Positions 36,016 through 39,366 of a DNA stretch of 39,366 nucleotides are shown here, piece after piece. How positions within the stretch are numbered: position 1 is the stretch's first letter; each line of letters starts with the position of its first letter. The notes beneath the pieces were generated by a model, which was not told the DNA's origin, made no database searches, and saw only the letters and a list, made by a program, of their open reading frames with translations. This DNA comes from an uncultured Erysipelotrichaceae bacterium (GTDB lineage: Bacteria > Bacillota_I > Bacilli_A > Erysipelotrichales > Erysipelotrichaceae), in assembly GCA_902766435.1 (NCBI GenBank), contig CACXDM010000001.1:1-39366 (forward strand), in the 5' to 3' direction. The position numbers and the translations under genes were made by a program.

Positions 36016-37242
36016 CTAATCAAGATCCATGATTGATCTGCACTGCGGACAGATCTTCTTGTAGTTGTTTGATGTATAACCGCAGTATGAACAGTCTCTC
36101 TGCGGCAGATAGTAGATCCCCGTAACAGATTCGGGATCCTCTTTGATATGATGAATCCATTTTGCGTGTCTTGCCCCTGTGTTATCCGTCTTCGATTCCG
36201 GTTCGGCAACAGATGAAGGCTCGGCATTGTCATTGAATTCATCCACTTTCAGATAAAGAGCAGTAGTGGCGGAAAGCGGTTCTTCTGCTGTGGCCTCAGG
36301 CTTGGGAAGCTGCAGATCATCATTGTCATCTGCTTCCGCAGCCACAGCATATTCTTCCACTTCTCTGATTACATCATTTTCAGCCGGATGATCATTGATT
36401 CCCTCTTCCGGTCTGATAATCAGCTCTTCCGGTTCCTCAGTCACAAAGGAGATGTCATCATCCTCTTTGTCCTCTTCTATACCGGCTTCTGTTTCTTCTG
36501 CTTTCTCTTCAGAAATGACATCCTCTTCCTCACAGGGAAGCACAAGTCTGATCTCTTCAGAAGTTTCCTCTGCAGCAGCATCGATCTCAGTATTCTCTTC
36601 AGTAATCTCCGGGATATCCGCAGCCGGTACTTCTTCTGCTTCCGCTGATTCAGGTTCTTCATCCTGCAGGTCAGCAGATTCAGTCACATGTATTTCTTCG
36701 TTGTCTGCAGGCACTTCCGGAATGTCTGCTTTTTCTTCCGGTTCAGACTCTTCCGTGATAGTCTCAGGAACATCTTCACCATCCGAATGTTTAAGGACAA
36801 CATCCTCGGTTTCTTCTGTTACAGGTTCTTCCTCACCGGGAAGAACAAGTCTGATTTCCTCAGATGCCTTCTTTTCCGGATTCTCTGATTCAGACACATC
36901 AGAAGAATCAATCATCTCATCATCAACTGCCGGCAGAACTTCCGTCATTGTTTCTGATGCCTCTTCCTGTATTTCCGGTGCAGTAATCTCTGCTGCAGGT
37001 TCCTTCCCTTCCGTTTCCGAAAGATCAGGAATCAGCTCTTGAGCTTCAGGAACATCCGTTTCCGCAGTGCCAGCCGCAGAAATGAATGTATCCTCATTTT
37101 CTTTCAGTTCAGACTGAATCACTGTATCCTGCTCACCGGCAAGATCATTCAGCATATCCTTCAGTTCAGATACTGCTGATTCAGTAAGAGGTCTTTCACT
37201 CTTTTTTCTGAACTTTCCCTTTTTCAGTTTCTTTGCTTTCAT
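36016..37242 (-). CDS. Glu-rich low-complexity protein with C-terminal zinc ribbon
   Basis: A 408-residue protein that I do not recognise. Residues 1-18 are highly basic (KAKKLKKGKFRKK), residues about 40-340 are strongly acidic and disordered-looking, and the end carries a zinc-ribbon motif, CSYCG...CPQC (C384, C387, C398, C401), which resembles rubredoxin-like zinc ribbons. The acidic part contains two copies of SEEIRLVLPxEEE (about 127-139 and 228-240), which looks like an internal duplication. There is no signal peptide or membrane helix. GGGAGA lies 8 bases before the ATG. The promoter is an extended -10 at 37356-37364 with a dyad at the start site. The MATE gene downstream begins about 40 bases after its stop. 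A role as a charged linker or scaffold with a nucleic-acid or protein-binding zinc ribbon is only a guess. Confidence 0.7.
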   Translation of the reverse strand: MKAKKLKKGKFRKKSERPLTESAVSELKDMLNDLAGEQDTVIQSELKENEDTFISAAGTAETDVPEAQELIPDLSETEGKEPAAEITAPEIQEEASETMTEVLPAVDDEMIDSSDVSESENPEKKASEEIRLVLPGEEEPVTEETEDVVLKHSDGEDVPETITEESEPEEKADIPEVPADNEEIHVTESADLQDEEPESAEAEEVPAADIPEITEENTEIDAAAEETSEEIRLVLPCEEEDVISEEKAEETEAGIEEDKEDDDISFVTEEPEELIIRPEEGINDHPAENDVIREVEEYAVAAEADDNDDLQLPKPEATAEEPLSATTALYLKVDEFNDNAEPSSVAEPESKTDNTGARHAKWIHHIKEDPESVTGIYYLPQRDCSYCGYTSNNYKKICPQCRSIMDLD

Positions 37243-37339
37243 ATGAAACTCTCCCTCAGTAATATTTTTTTACCCCTATGGTTTACCGAAGAAACATGTT
37301 CCCCTGACAATCTCTTTTGAATGCCAAATAAATCGTGAA

Positions 37340-37364
37340 AACCATAATCATGGTTATTATAGCA
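37340..37364 (-). promoter_or_regulatory. Extended -10 promoter with overlapping dyad, Glu-rich protein gene
   Basis: TGCTATAAT (37364-37356, minus strand) is an extended -10 box. AACCATGATTATGGTT (37355-37340) follows at once, a six-base-pair palindrome with a four-base centre covering the predicted start site, a common position for a repressor operator. The leader is about 100 bases long. Confidence 0.65.
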
Positions 37365-37429
37365 GACTTTTCACAAATGTTTCATCTGTGCATACACCTT
37401 ATTTGACACTTATATGAACAATAAAAAAA

Positions 37430-37513
37430 TGAGGATGATGGGACTTGAACCCACACGGTGTTTCCACCATCGGATTTTAAGTCCGATGCGTCTGCCGATT
37501 CCGCCACATCCTC
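37430..37513 (-). tRNA. tRNA-Leu (anticodon UAA)
   Basis: An 84-base tRNA with acceptor GAGGATG/CATCCTC, a D-arm with GGCGGAATTGGCAGACGC, the anticodon loop CTTAAAA (anticodon TAA), a long variable arm (TGGTGGAAACACCG) typical of class II leucine tRNAs, and a T-arm GGGTTCAAGTCCC. The discriminator is A. CCA is not encoded in the DNA. Confidence 0.97.
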
Positions 37514-37531
37514 ACATTTCAGACAAACATG

Positions 37532-37560
37532 ATTTTACCTTAATCAGTATTTAAACTCAA
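37532..37560 (-). promoter_or_regulatory. Promoter of tRNA-Leu
   Basis: TTGAGT (37560-37555) and TAAAAT (37537-37532), 17 bases apart. It diverges from the tRNA-Cys promoter, and a palindrome CAGAAATATTTCTG (37576-37589) lies between the two. Confidence 0.75.
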
Positions 37561-37589
37561 GATAATAATCAGACGCAGAAATATTTCTG

Positions 37590-37618
37590 TTGCAATTACC
37601 ACCCGGTAACCGTATAAT
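37590..37618 (+). promoter_or_regulatory. Promoter of tRNA-Cys
   Basis: TTGCAA (37590-37595) and TATAAT (37613-37618), 17 bases apart. The spacer holds the dyad TTACC-ACCC-GGTAA (37596-37609). The start would fall near 37625, 13 bases before the tRNA. Confidence 0.8.
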
Positions 37619-37637
37619 ATTTTAGCACGGAAAAAGT

Positions 37638-37711
37638 GGTGCCTTAGCCAAGTGGTAAGGCAGCAGACTGCAACTCTGTGAGCGCCGGTTCGACCCCGGC
37701 AGGCACCTCCA
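37638..37711 (+). tRNA. tRNA-Cys (anticodon GCA), CCA encoded
   Basis: A 74-base tRNA with acceptor GGTGCCT/AGGCACC, D-arm GCCAAGTGGTAAGGC, anticodon loop CTGCAAC (anticodon GCA), T-arm GCCGGTTCGACCCCGGC, discriminator T and an encoded CCA at 37709-37711. A terminator hairpin follows. Confidence 0.97.
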
Positions 37712-37719
37712 TGAAGCGG

Positions 37720-37741
37720 AAACGGAAGTTTCCGTTTTTTA
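37720..37741 (+). terminator. Terminator of tRNA-Cys
   Basis: AAACGGAA (37720-37727) pairs with TTCCGTTT (37730-37737) and runs into T to 37740. Confidence 0.85.
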
Positions 37742-37840
37742 TTGTTAATTTCAGTCATCCTTTACGCTTTGTTCATCAAAAGTTCATATTTCTCCTCTAT
37801 TCTTTATGTGCGTCAAGGAAAAACGCAAAGGAGAATGATG

Positions 37841-39202
37841 ATGAAAAAACTGAACAAGAATAGTATAAGCGCATTAATGGCAACTGCCCTTCTCTCAGCA
37901 GGGCTCTGCGGATGTACTGCTGTCAACAGTGAAAATATAAATGATTCCGGATCGGAAGAGGTCAGTGAAGTCACAAAGGAAACTGAAGTATCAGAACAGA
38001 CGGGAAAAACAGAAACTGCTGAAACGGAAGAAATCAGCACAGCTGCTGCCGTTACCTCCGGCGGAGCGATCGATGCATCTGATCTTTTCACAGACAGAGA
38101 TCTGAAACAGACTGCTGATCTCAGCGGCGCTGAGAAAATCACCCTTACAAGCGGTCAGGATGTCGAAATCACAAAGGAAGGTGTTTACGTACTGAGCGGA
38201 ACAGCGGCAGATGTTACGGTAAAGGTAAATGCGGCGGATGATGCCAAGGTACAGATTGTACTGGACGGTGTTTCCATTACGAATACAGACTCCCCCTGCA
38301 TCTATGTCGTGAGCGCAGATAAAGTATTCATTACAACAACCGACAGTGACAATACCCTGTCCGTTACCGGAACATTTACGGCAGACGGAACAACAAACAC
38401 CGATGCGGTTATCTTTGCGAAAGATGACATTGTTCTTAACGGTACGGGAACACTGACAATCAATTCCACTGACAACGGTATTTCCGGCAAGGATGATATC
38501 AAGATCACAGGCGGAACAATCAAGATCACCAGTGAGAGTGATGCGATTGAAGCAAATGACTCCGTTGCAGTCGCAGACGGCAATATTACGATTGTGACAG
38601 GTAAAGACGGTATTCACGCCGAAAATGATGATGACAACACAGTCGGTTATGTCTATATCTGCGGCGGAACCTTCAGCATTGACGCCGATGATGACAGCAT
38701 TCAGGCAACAACAGTCTGCCAGATTGATGACGGAACATTCACGATCAGTGCTGCCGAGGCAATTGAAGGCACATATGTTCAGATTAACGGCGGAACATAC
38801 AGTATTGAAGCATCTGATGACGGCATCAACGCTTCCTATAAGTCAACTGCCTATACCCCGACAATTGAGATCAACGGCGGAAATATCACAATCAATATGG
38901 GTCAGGGTGATACTGATGCCATTGACTCCAACGGAAATCTCTATATCAACGGCGGAACAGTAAACATCACAGCCCAGTCACCGTTCGATTATGACGGCAC
39001 CGGCGAACTGAACGGCGGAACGGTCATCGTCAACGGAAGTGAAGTCACACAGCTGTCCAACCAGATGATGGGCGGCATGGGCGGTCCCGGCATGCAGGGT
39101 GAAATGCCCGAAGGCGGTATGCAGGGAGAAATGCCCGAAGGAGAGATGCCTGAAGGCGGTATGCACGGCGGTCCCGGTATGGGCGGTATGGGCAGACGCT
39201 GA
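37841..39202 (+). CDS. Cthe_2159-like beta-helix carbohydrate-binding lipoprotein
   Basis: A 453-residue exported protein. The signal is KNSISALMATALLSAGLCGC with the lipobox Cys about residue 22, followed by an acidic, Ser/Thr/Glu-rich linker. The main part (about 85-410) is a right-handed beta-helix of short Asn/Asp/Gly/Thr-rich rungs (for example DNTLSVTGTFTADGTTNTDA, INGGTVNIT), as in the polysaccharide-binding Cthe_2159 (PF14262) family, where calcium binds between rungs. The last 40 residues are Gly/Met/Pro-rich repeats (GEMPEGGMQGEMPEGEMPEG, MGGMGRR end). It probably binds plant or bacterial polysaccharide at the cell surface. AGGAG lies 7 bases before the ATG at 37841 in a run of three ATG codons (37835, 37838, 37841), so the start may shift by two codons. 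Confidence 0.85.
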   Translation: MKKLNKNSISALMATALLSAGLCGCTAVNSENINDSGSEEVSEVTKETEVSEQTGKTETAETEEISTAAAVTSGGAIDASDLFTDRDLKQTADLSGAEKITLTSGQDVEITKEGVYVLSGTAADVTVKVNAADDAKVQIVLDGVSITNTDSPCIYVVSADKVFITTTDSDNTLSVTGTFTADGTTNTDAVIFAKDDIVLNGTGTLTINSTDNGISGKDDIKITGGTIKITSESDAIEANDSVAVADGNITIVTGKDGIHAENDDDNTVGYVYICGGTFSIDADDDSIQATTVCQIDDGTFTISAAEAIEGTYVQINGGTYSIEASDDGINASYKSTAYTPTIEINGGNITINMGQGDTDAIDSNGNLYINGGTVNITAQSPFDYDGTGELNGGTVIVNGSEVTQLSNQMMGGMGGPGMQGEMPEGGMQGEMPEGEMPEGGMHGGPGMGGMGRR

Positions 39203-39238
39203 TCCTTACAGTGTAATTGAAAACGCGGATCCTGACGG

Positions 39239-39366
39239 TGATATGATCCCGCCAAAGTAGACACACGAAATATAAAAACCGTGTATCTATGGAGGTGGGA
39301 TTTTATCATGGGGAGAAAAGCGAAGATTTCCTATGAAGATATGCTCAAGGCATGTGAGGATTATAT
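39239..39366 (+). mobile_element. Left end of an IS3-like insertion sequence, cut by window edge
   Basis: A short 5' region beginning with TGATATGATCCCGCCAAAGT and followed by AGACA resembles the terminal repeats of IS3/IS150-group elements. A transposase OrfA start follows. The right end and target duplication lie outside the window, so the left boundary is approximate. Confidence 0.5.
39308..39366 (+). CDS. Transposase OrfA start (IS3 family), partial
   Basis: Nineteen codons are visible (MGRKAKISYEDMLKACEDY) before the window ends. The basic start and SYEDMLKACEDY helix are typical of the helix-turn-helix OrfA of IS3/IS150 elements, which binds the element ends. GGAGGTGGG lies about 9 bases before the ATG. 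The rest, and any programmed frameshift to OrfB, cannot be seen. Confidence 0.6.
   Translation, partial: MGRKAKISYEDMLKACEDY

Noticed and set aside
36395-37042. A 215-codon Ser-rich reading frame on the plus strand
   Set aside because: It is antisense to the Glu-rich gene. Codons for Glu in one strand read as Ser-rich in the other, and it has no ribosome site.
37540-37758. A 72-codon minus-strand frame crossing the tRNA-Cys gene
   Set aside because: It overlaps a clear tRNA and two promoters.

Overview
The window looks like a 39.4-kb chromosomal piece of a gut-type Bacillota, plausibly Erysipelotrichia or a clostridial relative. This is an inference from AGGAGG-type ribosome binding sites, paralogous 6-phospho-beta-glucosidases, LrgAB, DegV, a Cthe_2159-like beta-helix lipoprotein, and MetA of the acetyl-CoA type with MetY. 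No rRNA or other taxonomic marker was available. Coding density is very high: no gap longer than about 300 bases lacks a gene. Many converging genes share short hairpins in which a stop codon lies inside or next to the terminator stem.

Layout. (1) 1-676: the 3' part of a DegV gene. (2) 793-12644: a beta-glucoside/alpha-glucoside block with three GH1 6-phospho-beta-glucosidases, an MFS carrier of the OFA type and a divergent LysR regulator. It also holds a 71-codon remnant that joins the start of a ROK sugar kinase to the end of a LacI repressor, a small helical protein, an RlaP-type nucleotidyltransferase, a MATE exporter, and one long frame fusing isopentenyl-diphosphate isomerase to a GH13 alpha-glucosidase. 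(3) 12832-19073: an exported tyrosine-phosphatase lipoprotein, an antibiotic-biosynthesis-monooxygenase-like protein with a LysR, a three-gene operon (membrane protein, DUF6765-like protein, HdeD-like protein) joined by ATGA overlaps, an HD phosphohydrolase, an ElaA-type acetyltransferase and a VOC protein. (4) 19224-27315: a 1167-residue MacB-like ABC protein with tandem repeats in its outer domain, a DUF3160 lipoprotein with an FG-GAP-like partner, a HAD phosphatase, and LrgAB. (5) 27368-31130: metY-metA for methionine synthesis and a PurF paralogue with a dead glutaminase site. (6) 31192-37242: an SseB-like/MATE/AlkD operon, a YjjG-type nucleotidase, a third MATE protein and a Glu-rich zinc-ribbon protein. 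(7) 37430-39366: divergent tRNA-Leu and tRNA-Cys, a beta-helix lipoprotein, and the left end of an IS3-like element cut by the window edge.

How the parts work together. The GH1 enzymes carry the Ser/Lys/Tyr loop typical of enzymes acting on 6-phosphorylated glucosides. No PTS permease is present and the only kinase is the broken ROK remnant, so substrate phosphorylation must come from elsewhere. MetA makes O-acetylhomoserine, which MetY would sulfhydrylate. The strongest candidates for something unusual are the ROK-LacI chimera, the IDI-GH13 fusion (which depends on the length of one A-run), the PurF-like protein that has lost its glutaminase residues while keeping the PRPP loop and cluster cysteines, and the repeat-bearing ABC ectodomain. 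I saw no CRISPR array, riboswitch, prophage or complete mobile element.
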